Shown in pieces: positions 23,677-29,176 of a DNA stretch of 64,000 nt. The translations under genes were made by a program, and so were the position numbers. Source of the DNA: UBA4416 sp044238845 (GTDB taxonomy: Bacteria > Bacteroidota > Bacteroidia > B-17B0 > Aurantibacillaceae); contig JBIICN010000004.1 in NCBI GenBank assembly GCA_044238845.1, positions 62,001 through 126,000 of the forward strand, given 5' to 3'. The notes beneath the pieces are model-generated. The model was not told the origin of the DNA. It did not search any database and saw nothing but the letters and a program-made list of their open reading frames with translations. Within the stretch, counting starts at the first letter, position 1. Each line of letters opens with the position of its first letter.

Positions 23677-23693
23677 GCGCACAGGAATTGCGC
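23677..23693. promoter_or_regulatory. Palindromic operator candidate 1 (CGCA-N7-TGCG)
   Basis: GCGCA and TGCGC are separated by 7 bases. The core CGCA-N7-TGCG recurs about 110 bp away (23788-23808) in the same divergent intergenic region. This copy overlaps the -33 region of the TROVE promoter. It is a candidate binding site for the WYL regulator encoded next door. Confidence 0.55.
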
Positions 23694-23787
23694 AGTAAAA
23701 AATAATGGACTTAAATAGTGTTTTTATTATTTAAGTTGTTGTATTTCAGTTCAATTAATTTTAAAGCAGGTAGGGACATATTACAAA

Positions 23788-23808
23788 CTACGCAAATACA
23801 ATGCGTAG
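23788..23808. promoter_or_regulatory. Palindromic operator candidate 2 (CTACGCA-N7-TGCGTAG)
   Basis: A perfect 7-bp inverted repeat with a 7-base spacer, 47 bases before the proposed WYL start at 23856. It shares the CGCA-N7-TGCG core and spacer length with candidate 1, as expected for a dimeric regulator acting on both TROVE and its own gene. Confidence 0.6.
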
Positions 23809-23855
23809 ATATTTATAAATTCTTATATTTAACTCGTATTTTAAATCAAAACCCA

Positions 23856-24866
23856 ATGCCGATTAATAAACTTGCCTTAGTGCGTTACAAAACCATTGAT
23901 CATTGTCTGCAAAACCGTTTTCGTAAATGGACGCTGGAAGACCTGATTGAAGCCTGTTCTGATGCTCTTTACGAATACGAAGGCATTTCCAAAGGTATCA
24001 GTAAGCGCGCTATACAGCTTGATCTGCAAAATATGCGTAGTGAAAAGTTGGGTTACAATGCTCCAATTATTGTGGTAGATAAAAAGTATTATTGCTACGA
24101 AGATAAAAACTACAGTATCACTAATTCCCCTTTAACACAACAGGATCTTGGTACATTAACCGAAGTGCTGGATGTATTAAAACAATTTACCGGCTTCGGT
24201 TATTTCCAGGAACTAAATGGCATGGTAACGCGTTTAGAAGATAAACTATACAAGCAAAAACATAAAGGAAAGTCTTATATTGATTTTGAAAAAAATGAAT
24301 TGCTAAAAGGCTTGAATTATATTGATCCTTTACACAAAGCCATTATTCATAAAAAAACAATTGAGATCACTTACCAATCTTTTAAAGCAAAACTGCCTCA
24401 ACAAATTGTATTTTATCCATACATGTTAAAAGAATATCGTAATCGTTGGTTTCTGATGGGCGTTAACCGTAAAGGAAAAGCAGTAATGATTCTGGCTTTA
24501 GATAGGATAGAACAGTTTAAAGAACTGCCTTCCGAAAAATATCACAAACCCGAATTTGATGTCAGTACTTACTTTAGTGATGTGATCGGCGTTTCTAAAA
24601 TGCCTAATCAAAAAACACAAACTATTGTATTAAAGATCATTAAGGCTCATGCTCCTTACGTAATCACAAAACCAATTCATGCATCTCAAAAAATATTGAA
24701 GGAAGAAGAAGATGGAACCATCTTTTCCATTGATGTGATCTGGAACTTTGAATTGGAAAGGGAGCTCCTTGGTTTTGGAGAACAAATAAAAATACTGAGC
24801 CCTAAAAGATTAGTAGGAAAAATACAAGCACGATTCAAAGAATCGTTAAACCATTATCGGATATAA
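23856..24866 (+). CDS. WYL-domain transcription regulator
   Basis: 336 residues from Met 23856 (MPINKLALVRYKTIDHCLQN). The open frame reaches back to 23718 but would run through the operator-like palindrome. An N-terminal winged helix (LEDLIEACSDALYEYEGISKGISKRAIQLDLQNM) is followed by the WYL domain near residues 165-230 (AIIHKKTIEITYQSF, VFYPYMLKEYRNRWFLMGVN) and a C-terminal extension. WYL proteins sense nucleic-acid or nucleotide ligands and often control defence or DNA/RNA-damage genes. It is divergent from the TROVE operon and is the likely local regulator. In Proteobacteria this role is played by the unrelated sigma-54 activator RtcR. Confidence 0.9.
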   Translation: MPINKLALVRYKTIDHCLQNRFRKWTLEDLIEACSDALYEYEGISKGISKRAIQLDLQNMRSEKLGYNAPIIVVDKKYYCYEDKNYSITNSPLTQQDLGTLTEVLDVLKQFTGFGYFQELNGMVTRLEDKLYKQKHKGKSYIDFEKNELLKGLNYIDPLHKAIIHKKTIEITYQSFKAKLPQQIVFYPYMLKEYRNRWFLMGVNRKGKAVMILALDRIEQFKELPSEKYHKPEFDVSTYFSDVIGVSKMPNQKTQTIVLKIIKAHAPYVITKPIHASQKILKEEEDGTIFSIDVIWNFELERELLGFGEQIKILSPKRLVGKIQARFKESLNHYRI

Positions 24867-24888
24867 CCAATATGTCAAAGAACGTTTG

Positions 24889-24970
24889 TGGGAATAATAG
24901 GATTCGAACCTATTCAGCCGAAGCAGCGGTTTTACAGACCGGCCTAACTCTCCAACGTTAGCGTATTCCC
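24889..24970 (-). tRNA. tRNA-Tyr (GTA)
   Basis: Class II tRNA: acceptor GGGAATA/TATTCCC, anticodon loop CTGTAAA (GTA), long variable arm CTGCTTCGGCTG, T arm ATAGG-TTCGAAT-CCTAT, discriminator A. It is the last tRNA of the minus-strand array and ends 22 bases past the WYL gene stop, on the opposite strand. Confidence 0.93.
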
Positions 24971-24974
24971 TTTG

Positions 24975-25048
24975 GGCGAGATACGGGATTCGAACCCGGT
25001 ATTGACGGATCCACAGCCCGTAGTGTTAGCCATTACACTAATCTCACC
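24975..25048 (-). tRNA. tRNA-His (GTG)
   Basis: Anticodon arm ACGGG-CTGTGGA-TCCGT (GTG). The acceptor GTGAGAT/ATCTCGC with an encoded G at -1 opposite discriminator C73 is the identity element of histidine tRNAs. T arm CCGGG-TTCGAAT-CCCGT. Confidence 0.92.
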
Positions 25049-25059
25049 ATAATAAATTG

Positions 25060-25132
25060 TCGGGAAGGCAGGACTCGAACCTGCAGCCACATGCTCCCAA
25101 AGCACGCCATCTGCCAATTGAAATACTTCCCG
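25060..25132 (-). tRNA. tRNA-Pro (TGG), copy 1 of the array
   Basis: Acceptor CGGGAAG/CTTCCCG, anticodon arm CGTGC-TTTGGGA-GCATG (TGG), T arm GCAGG-TTCGAGT-CCTGC, discriminator A. The D arm begins TTTC/GATG, so it is weaker than usual. Confidence 0.88.
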
Positions 25133-25140
25133 TATTTATG

Positions 25141-25214
25141 CCGATCTGTAAGGAGTCGAACCTTAAACCTTTCGATTCGTAATCGAAAACTCTATCCAAT
25201 TGAGCTACAGATCG
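25141..25214 (-). tRNA. tRNA-Arg (ACG)
   Basis: Acceptor CGATCTG/CAGATCG, D arm GCTC/GAGT, anticodon arm TTCGA-TTACGAA-TCGAA (ACG), T arm TAAGG-TTCGACT-CCTTA, discriminator G. Confidence 0.93.
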
Positions 25215-25218
25215 TATG

Positions 25219-25291
25219 TGGAAACAGTAAGACTCGAACTTACATCTACGGATCTTCAATCCGTCGCATTGACCATCATTGCTATATTTCC
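25219..25291 (-). tRNA. tRNA-Phe (GAA)
   Basis: Acceptor GGAAATA/TGTTTCC, anticodon arm ACGGA-TTGAAGA-TCCGT (GAA), T arm GTAAG-TTCGAGT-CTTAC, discriminator A. Confidence 0.92.
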
Positions 25292-25294
25292 TTG

Positions 25295-25370
25295 TCGGGG
25301 AGGCAGGATTCGAACCTGCGAACTCTGGTTTCCAAAACCAGCGAGGACGGCCTGACTCCTCTACTTCCCG
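25295..25370 (-). tRNA. tRNA-Pro (TGG), copy 2, divergent
   Basis: Anticodon arm CTGGT-TTTGGAA-ACCAG (TGG), T arm GCAGG-TTCGAAT-CCTGC, acceptor CGGGAAG/CTCCCCG with one A-C mismatch, and a long 11-base D loop (AGTCAGGCCGT). It shares the acceptor 5' strand with copy 1 but differs elsewhere, so it is not a recent duplicate. Confidence 0.82.
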
Positions 25371-25384
25371 TATTTATTTTTTAG

Positions 25385-25457
25385 TTAGGATAACAGGACT
25401 TGAACCTGTAGCCTTGTACGCATAAGGTACTTGCTCTTACCATTGAGCTATATCCTA
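25385..25457 (-). tRNA. tRNA with anticodon TAT (Ile-AUA decoding?)
   Basis: Acceptor TAGGATA/TATCCTA, D arm GCTC/GAGC, anticodon arm AGTAC-CTTATGC-GTACA (outermost pair A-A mismatched), T arm ACAGG-TTCAAGT-CCTGT, discriminator A. The triplet at 34-36 is TAT, with G at 37 and C at 38. Bacteria normally read AUA with a CAT tRNA modified to lysidine, so a TAT anticodon is unusual. Confidence 0.75.
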
Positions 25458-25461
25458 GTTG

Positions 25462-25544
25462 CGGAGAGTATAGGAATCGAACCCTGTCCTTTCGGACCGC
25501 CTCAGATTTCAAGTCTGATTGATCACCAATGATCGCTACTCTCC
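25462..25544 (-). tRNA. tRNA-Ser (TGA)
   Basis: Class II: acceptor GGAGAGT/ACTCTCC, anticodon arm TCAGA-CTTGAAA-TCTGA (TGA), variable arm CGGTCCGAAAGGACAG, T loop TTCGATT, discriminator G. Confidence 0.9.
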
Positions 25545-25556
25545 TTTTTTATTTCG

Positions 25557-25641
25557 CGGAGAAATGAGTTCCCGACACCCATTCGCCTTGACGAACACTT
25601 TGCTTAGCAAGCAAGTCTGAGCCCCGCTCAGTTATTTCTCC
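25557..25641 (-). tRNA. tRNA-Ser (GCT), atypical T loop and D arm
   Basis: Acceptor GGAGAAA/TTTCTCC, anticodon arm CTTGC-TTGCTAA-GCAAA (GCT, outer C-A mismatch), variable arm TGTTCGTCAAGGCGAAT. The T loop reads GTCGGGA instead of TTCnAnn, losing T54 and A58. The D arm is CTGAG-CGGGG-CTCAG with a 5-base loop. These departures suggest a specialised or decaying tRNA. Confidence 0.7.
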
Positions 25642-25645
25642 TTTG

Positions 25646-25719
25646 TACCTTCTGTAAGATTCGAACTTACACTAACTTGTTTCTAAGACAAGCGCCTCTA
25701 CCCATTGGGCTAAGAAGGT
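25646..25719 (-). tRNA. Class I tRNA with anticodon TAG
   Basis: Acceptor ACCTTCT/AGAAGGT, D arm GCC/GGC, anticodon arm CTTGT-CTTAGAA-ACAAG (TAG), T arm GTAAG-TTCGAAT-CTTAC, discriminator A. TAG would read CUA (Leu), but the variable loop has only five bases, while leucine tRNAs are class II with a long arm. A normal class II tRNA-Leu(TAG) is also present at 52125-52204. Confidence 0.8.
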
Positions 25720-25723
25720 ATGT

Positions 25724-25793
25724 TGTCGGAAATGGACTCGAACCACTATTCTCAGATTCAAACTCTGACGTCCTGCCGATTAGACGATCCGAC
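25724..25793 (-). tRNA. tRNA-Gln (TTG)
   Basis: Acceptor GTCGGAT/TTCCGAC, with D-arm sequence GTCTAATCGGCAGGAC as in Gln tRNAs. The anticodon arm is TCAGA-GTTTGAA-TCTGA (TTG), the T loop TTCGAGT, discriminator A. It is the first tRNA of the array after the terminators. Confidence 0.9.
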
Positions 25794-25804
25794 AATACAT
25801 TCAC

Positions 25805-25836
25805 AAAAAAAGCCCGGTCGTTTTACGGATCGGGCT
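25805..25836 (-). terminator. Intrinsic terminator T3 upstream of the tRNA array
   Basis: On the minus strand AGCCCGATCCGT pairs with ACGACCGGGCT and is followed by a run of seven T. It lies 12 bases before tRNA-Gln, and its first bases overlap the stop codon of a 10-codon ORF (25836-25868). Such a position suggests attenuation of the tRNA array rather than termination of the distant upstream gene. Confidence 0.75.
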
Positions 25837-25868
25837 TATGTTAAAACATACCAATCCTGGTCAATCAT
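25836..25868 (-). CDS. Putative leader peptide (MIDQDWYVLT)
   Basis: A 10-codon ORF whose TAA lies in the first bases of terminator hairpin T3. A ribosome reaching its end would cover the hairpin, and a stalled ribosome would not. It could be chance, but three other terminators of this region also have a short ORF close upstream. No ribosome-binding site is needed for Bacteroidota, so none was used as evidence. Confidence 0.35.
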   Translation of the reverse strand: MIDQDWYVLT

Positions 25869-25916
25869 TAAGTTGTGATTGAAAACTATATATAAAACTA
25901 TGCGGTCGTAAAGCCA

Positions 25917-26000
25917 TTAATTTATTTTTTTGTTTTTTAATAAGGACTGCACCATTTCTTTTGTTTCGGCACAGTCCTTCCTCTCCGATGATACTTGCAT
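25917..26000 (-). CDS. Small ORF (27 codons) between terminators T2 and T3
   Basis: The ORF reads MQVSSERKDC...LLKNKKIN. It spans a strong hairpin (AAGGACTGTGCC paired with GGTGCAGTCCTT), so the coding reading may be accidental. It is recorded because it lies in the long leader of the tRNA array and follows the ORF-terminator pattern of its neighbours. Confidence 0.25.
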   Translation of the reverse strand: MQVSSERKDCAETKEMVQSLLKNKKIN

Positions 26001-26019
26001 TATTTTTTGTTTATTTAAT

Positions 26020-26050
26020 AAAAAAGCCCGGTCTTATTGAAGACCGGGCT
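26020..26050 (-). terminator. Intrinsic terminator T2 in the tRNA-array leader
   Basis: A perfect 11-bp hairpin AGCCCGGTCTT/AAGACCGGGCT followed by TTTTTT on the minus strand. The stop codon of a five-codon ORF (26055-26072, MYQRV, preceded by an AAGGAG sequence) lies 4 bases before it. A 16-codon ORF (26084-26134) precedes that one. Confidence 0.8.
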
Positions 26051-26151
26051 GCTATCAGACGCGCTGATACATACGATCTCCTTTCAGGAATATCCCGGTA
26101 TAAAATAAAATAGGGGTTGCGTACTTCGTTTCATGTTTTTTTCTTTTAAAT

Positions 26152-26180
26152 AAAAAACCCCGATTCATCATCGGGGTTTT
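26152..26180 (-). terminator. Intrinsic terminator T1 in the tRNA-array leader
   Basis: Hairpin AAAACCCCGAT/ATCGGGGTTTT with TTTTTT on the minus strand. It follows the 25-codon ORF at 26211-26288 by 30 bases and would end a short RNA of ~150 nt starting at the promoter near 26311. Confidence 0.8.
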
Positions 26181-26210
26181 AAAATATTTTATGTTTTAAT
26201 AAAAAATAAA

Positions 26211-26288
26211 TTACTGACCCCATAAGCACAATAGCGGCGAATGCCCTATTGGACTGAACTTTTGGCGATATGTAAAATAATTTTTCAT
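26211..26288 (-). CDS. Putative 25-residue leader peptide
   Basis: The ORF begins about 16 bases after the start point expected from the -7 box at 26311-26318. It reads MKNYFTYRQKF, then SPIGHSPL, and ends LCLWGQ before TAA. It is the first ORF of the promoter module and is followed by terminator T1. It may be a leader peptide or a small protein; I do not recognise it. Confidence 0.4.
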   Translation of the reverse strand: MKNYFTYRQKFSPIGHSPLLCLWGQ

Positions 26289-26495
26289 GTGTTTTTTATA
26301 ATTTATGTGACAAATGTAAATCATTTTTTTTGATCTCCACCTATTATTTTAAAAATAAATTTTAATAATAATTTGTTTTTATTTATTGTGTGCTCTGTAC
26401 ATATTGATTTTACTGATGATTCAGGGGCTAATTAAAATTACTATAAATTGAAAAATAATTCATTACACTGAGTGAACTATACTTTTAAATTAGTA
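26285..26495. repeat. Promoter module, copy A (paralogous to 30880-31095)
   Basis: Non-coding sequence with clear similarity to copy B upstream of rtcB2, interrupted by small gaps. It includes the near-palindrome TTACACTGAGTGAA, which overlaps or abuts the 3' end of the M41 gene. Copy A would drive the tRNA array. The shared blocks are likely operator and promoter sites, so the two units are probably co-regulated. Confidence 0.6.
26311..26318 (-). promoter_or_regulatory. -7 box of the tRNA-array promoter
   Basis: TACATTTG matches TAnnTTTG. The flanking ~200 bp (to about 26495) are similar to the sequence upstream of rtcB2 (30880-31095), including ATTTACATTTG, AAAATTTATTT, AGTAAAATCAAT and TTCACTCAGTGTAA blocks. 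The -33 TTG of the other copy is GTG here, so this promoter may be weaker or need an activator. Confidence 0.6.
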
Positions 26496-28501
26496 ATCTG
26501 TTTTTTTAGGATAGATGAAAATGAAAAATAGTTTTCTTTTTTCTTAAATCCTTCTTCATTGATCCAGCTCTCAGTTGCGTATTTCCTAACAAAATCAGCT
26601 ATTCCGACTTCTTCTATTTTGTGATTTTCAGTTAAGTATTCAGATAGTTTAAGGAGTAATAATTTATTTTTTTGTAGTATTTCTTCCGCTTCCTGTTCAC
26701 ATTCATTGATCAAGTGCAGAGCTTCCTGTTTATGTTTCTCTCCCATAAAAAAGTACTCATTATTATTTGGTGCAGAAACAGCAATGGAAATGGGGTCTGA
26801 TCCCATTGCATAATACTTGATAGCTTTATTTGCCAAATTGGTTGCGTTCTCAATATCAGAACAAACACCCGAAGATGTGTTCTCTTCTCCAAAGATCATT
26901 TTTTCGGCTACATAACCTCCTAATGAAATAATGATTTCTTTTTTAAGAATATCTCTGGTCAGCAAGCCGTCCGGTGAGTTTACCATACAAAACCCATCGC
27001 AGCCATCAGAGGCAGATTTGGACACTATGAGTGATGGAAGAATCTTTAATGTCATAACAGCCAGTACTGCGTGACCAGATTCATGAACGGCAGTGTGTGC
27101 TTGAAGATCTTTATCAACGGTTCTTCTTAACGTGTCAATTTTAAGCAATACTTTTTCCTCGTAAATATTAAGCACGCAATTTTGTTCGTCTTTAAATACA
27201 AATACATACTTGTCGTCATGATATGACCATTCAACATTGGTTACCTTCAGGTTTTTGCCTATCACTTCAATGGCAATTTTACTTACCCAGGTTTCCACAT
27301 AATTTTTTATGGTTGTTAAAACAGGTCTGGTGCCTTGTGCTGGAAAAACACCTTCTTTATAAACCAAGTCGTGAACAGATGCATGATAACTGATCTCAAA
27401 ATTGAATTGTGTTTTTATAAACACATTGATACGTTGAAGTTCTCTTTTAATTAATTCTTTAAAGTTCTCATTTTTAAAAGCCCTGTAGATAATGTGATTA
27501 TTTCCTAATCGTGCTATTTGTTCTGAACGAAATCTTTTCTTTAAAGCAGATTTGATATTGGTAATATTTATTTTAAGAGTATCCTCGTGTAGTTCGTCTG
27601 CGCTTATATCAGGATTGATGGAATGACTCATTCCATAAGCTTCATCGAGATTGCCTAAAACAAAAATGATGGCTTTAGATAGATCTAACTCTTTAAGTGC
27701 ACTTCTTGTTTTTATTCCCCTCACCAGAAGATCAGTAATTCCTTTTAGATCAGCCTTTAAAATTTCTTGCTTTAAAGATTCGCGAATGATATCATCATTA
27801 TTTGTTAGATAAAATAGACCATCAATAAAGTCGGAGGATAAAAAATAGTTTTTATCAAGTGTCTCGTTTCTATTTTGATTCTCGAAGTAAAAACTTTTAA
27901 AGATCTCTAGGAATGTATCTTCATTTTTTGTCACGATACCGTTTTCTATTTCCACACCTTGCTCTTTAGCTTTTAAAAGGTTAATTAAACAGACATCTGC
28001 ACGTTTTACATAAAATGCGTTGTTATACGGGATGTAGTTAATGCGACCGCTATCAATCAAGTCCCAAATAACTCTTAATTTATCTTTGCCTAATTCTTCT
28101 CCATTTTTATCTATTGTGCGGGCAAATTGAAACTCGTCGAGACAGATCATACATGGTTGTTCATGAAAAAATTCTAGGTCATCTGTCAATGTACTTTTAA
28201 ACCAGGATGCTGAATCCGATTCAAATTCGCCCATATCCATTTGCGCATAGAGTTTTTTATATTCCAGTAATTCAACTAGTTTTTTTACAAGAGCGGTTTT
28301 GCCTGAGCCAGTCATGCCCCAAAGATTAATAACCAAAGGTCTTAATTGCGCCTGCGGGAATAGATACCATGCTGAAACTAAATTCATCACTTCATCAATG
28401 ATTAGATCAAGACCTATGAAGTGAGTTTTTAGTTCATTACTTATTTCACTTATTTTTTCTTTCTTCAGGAGTATCTCCTGATGTAATTTATTATGTTCCA
28501 T
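26477..28501 (-). CDS. AAA+ ATPase fused to an FtsH-like M41 metalloprotease
   Basis: 674 residues from Met 28501 (MEHNKLHQEIL); the longer frame to 28603 would overlap prfH heavily. The N-terminal part is a ClpA/RuvB-like AAA+ module: Walker A GMTGSGKT near residue 62 and Walker B MICLDE near 118. The C-terminal part is an M41 peptidase with HESGH (473-477) and a downstream Asp region (GEENTSSGVCSDIENAT). Unlike FtsH it has no membrane segment, and its ATPase is not of the FtsH type. It is co-transcribed with prfH (11-base overlap), so it may degrade peptides freed from damaged ribosomes (inference). Confidence 0.85.
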   Translation of the reverse strand: MEHNKLHQEILLKKEKISEISNELKTHFIGLDLIIDEVMNLVSAWYLFPQAQLRPLVINLWGMTGSGKTALVKKLVELLEYKKLYAQMDMGEFESDSASWFKSTLTDDLEFFHEQPCMICLDEFQFARTIDKNGEELGKDKLRVIWDLIDSGRINYIPYNNAFYVKRADVCLINLLKAKEQGVEIENGIVTKNEDTFLEIFKSFYFENQNRNETLDKNYFLSSDFIDGLFYLTNNDDIIRESLKQEILKADLKGITDLLVRGIKTRSALKELDLSKAIIFVLGNLDEAYGMSHSINPDISADELHEDTLKINITNIKSALKKRFRSEQIARLGNNHIIYRAFKNENFKELIKRELQRINVFIKTQFNFEISYHASVHDLVYKEGVFPAQGTRPVLTTIKNYVETWVSKIAIEVIGKNLKVTNVEWSYHDDKYVFVFKDEQNCVLNIYEEKVLLKIDTLRRTVDKDLQAHTAVHESGHAVLAVMTLKILPSLIVSKSASDGCDGFCMVNSPDGLLTRDILKKEIIISLGGYVAEKMIFGEENTSSGVCSDIENATNLANKAIKYYAMGSDPISIAVSAPNNNEYFFMGEKHKQEALHLINECEQEAEEILQKNKLLLLKLSEYLTENHKIEEVGIADFVRKYATESWINEEGFKKKENYFSFSSILKKQITNLKV

Positions 28502-29132
28502 GTTTTTTTTCTTTTTTAAAATCCTTTCCTGTGTATACACGTTTTGGATTTCCTCTTTCGAGTTCGTTATGATTTTGCCACATTGATTGTAAATTCTTTT
28601 CAATGGATGTGATTTGCCATTTCATAAAAAGTACTTTCAATCTTTCGGTAGCTGATTTTTTATTTTGAAGTTGTGAGCGCGAGTCGTTTGCCATGACTTG
28701 TAAACCAGAAGGCTGATGGATGGCCCTTACAGCTGATTCTACTTTATTTACATTTTGTCCACCAGGCCCTGAAGACCGCATGGTTTGATAAACAATATCT
28801 TTTTCATCCCATTTTGGTAAAACCGATTCATCGTAACAATGAATACCAATAAACCAGTTCTTTCGTTTATGAAATTTACGATATGGACTTTGTGCGATCC
28901 AGAGTAAACTTCCGTCCCAACTCTCCGCTAATGAACCCGCATATTTTCCATGCAATTTTACGGTCGCCGAAAATAAGGTTCCATTCTCATCTGCAGGAAC
29001 GCGTTCTATGACTTCATGTAATAGGTTGTATTCTTTTGCTTCTTTTAATATTTCTTTTAACGCCATGGCAACTGCAAGACAGCATTCTGCCGGACCTTTA
29101 CCTGATGTTATCTGTATTATTTTTGTTTCCAT
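28491..29132 (-). CDS. prfH: Peptide chain release factor homologue PrfH
   Basis: 213 residues, the usual size for PrfH, which lacks the codon-recognition domain of RF1/RF2. The peptidyl-tRNA hydrolysis motif GGQ occurs in SSGPGGQNVNK (Gly124-Gly125-Gln126). Conserved PrfH parts such as ITSGKGPAECCLAVAMAL and GSLLWIAQSPYRK are present. PrfH with its partner RtcB is known to act on ribosomes whose 16S decoding centre has been cut (for example by colicin E3-type nucleases), freeing them for RNA ligation. It follows rtcB2 with a 44-base gap containing a hairpin. Confidence 0.92.
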   Translation of the reverse strand: METKIIQITSGKGPAECCLAVAMALKEILKEAKEYNLLHEVIERVPADENGTLFSATVKLHGKYAGSLAESWDGSLLWIAQSPYRKFHKRKNWFIGIHCYDESVLPKWDEKDIVYQTMRSSGPGGQNVNKVESAVRAIHQPSGLQVMANDSRSQLQNKKSATERLKVLFMKWQITSIEKNLQSMWQNHNELERGNPKRVYTGKDFKKEKKHGT

Positions 29133-29144
29133 TTTTTTGTTTTT

Positions 29145-29174
29145 AAAGAGTCTTTCAAATTTGAAAGACTCTTT
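29145..29174 (-). other. Intercistronic hairpin between rtcB2 and prfH
   Basis: A nearly perfect palindrome: AAAGAGTCTTTC pairs with GAAAGACTCTTT across a short AAATTT centre. On the minus (coding) strand it is followed by A-rich sequence, not a T run, so it is more likely a processing or stability element, or a terminator for plus-strand antisense transcription. It ends about a dozen bases before the prfH start codon and may influence its translation. Confidence 0.6.
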
Positions 29175-29176
29175 TT

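Noticed and set aside
25044..25384. Reading frames of 71 and 97 codons over the tRNA array.
   Set aside because: They cross several complete tRNA genes; coincidental frames in structured RNA genes.
25936..25990. The hairpin with TGTGCCG in the tRNA-array leader as a ninth Y-like RNA.
   Set aside because: It has a GCCG match but no inner helix plus [AT]TAC[AT]TCG box and no pyrimidine-rich strand ending TTGC; it is a simple stem-loop.
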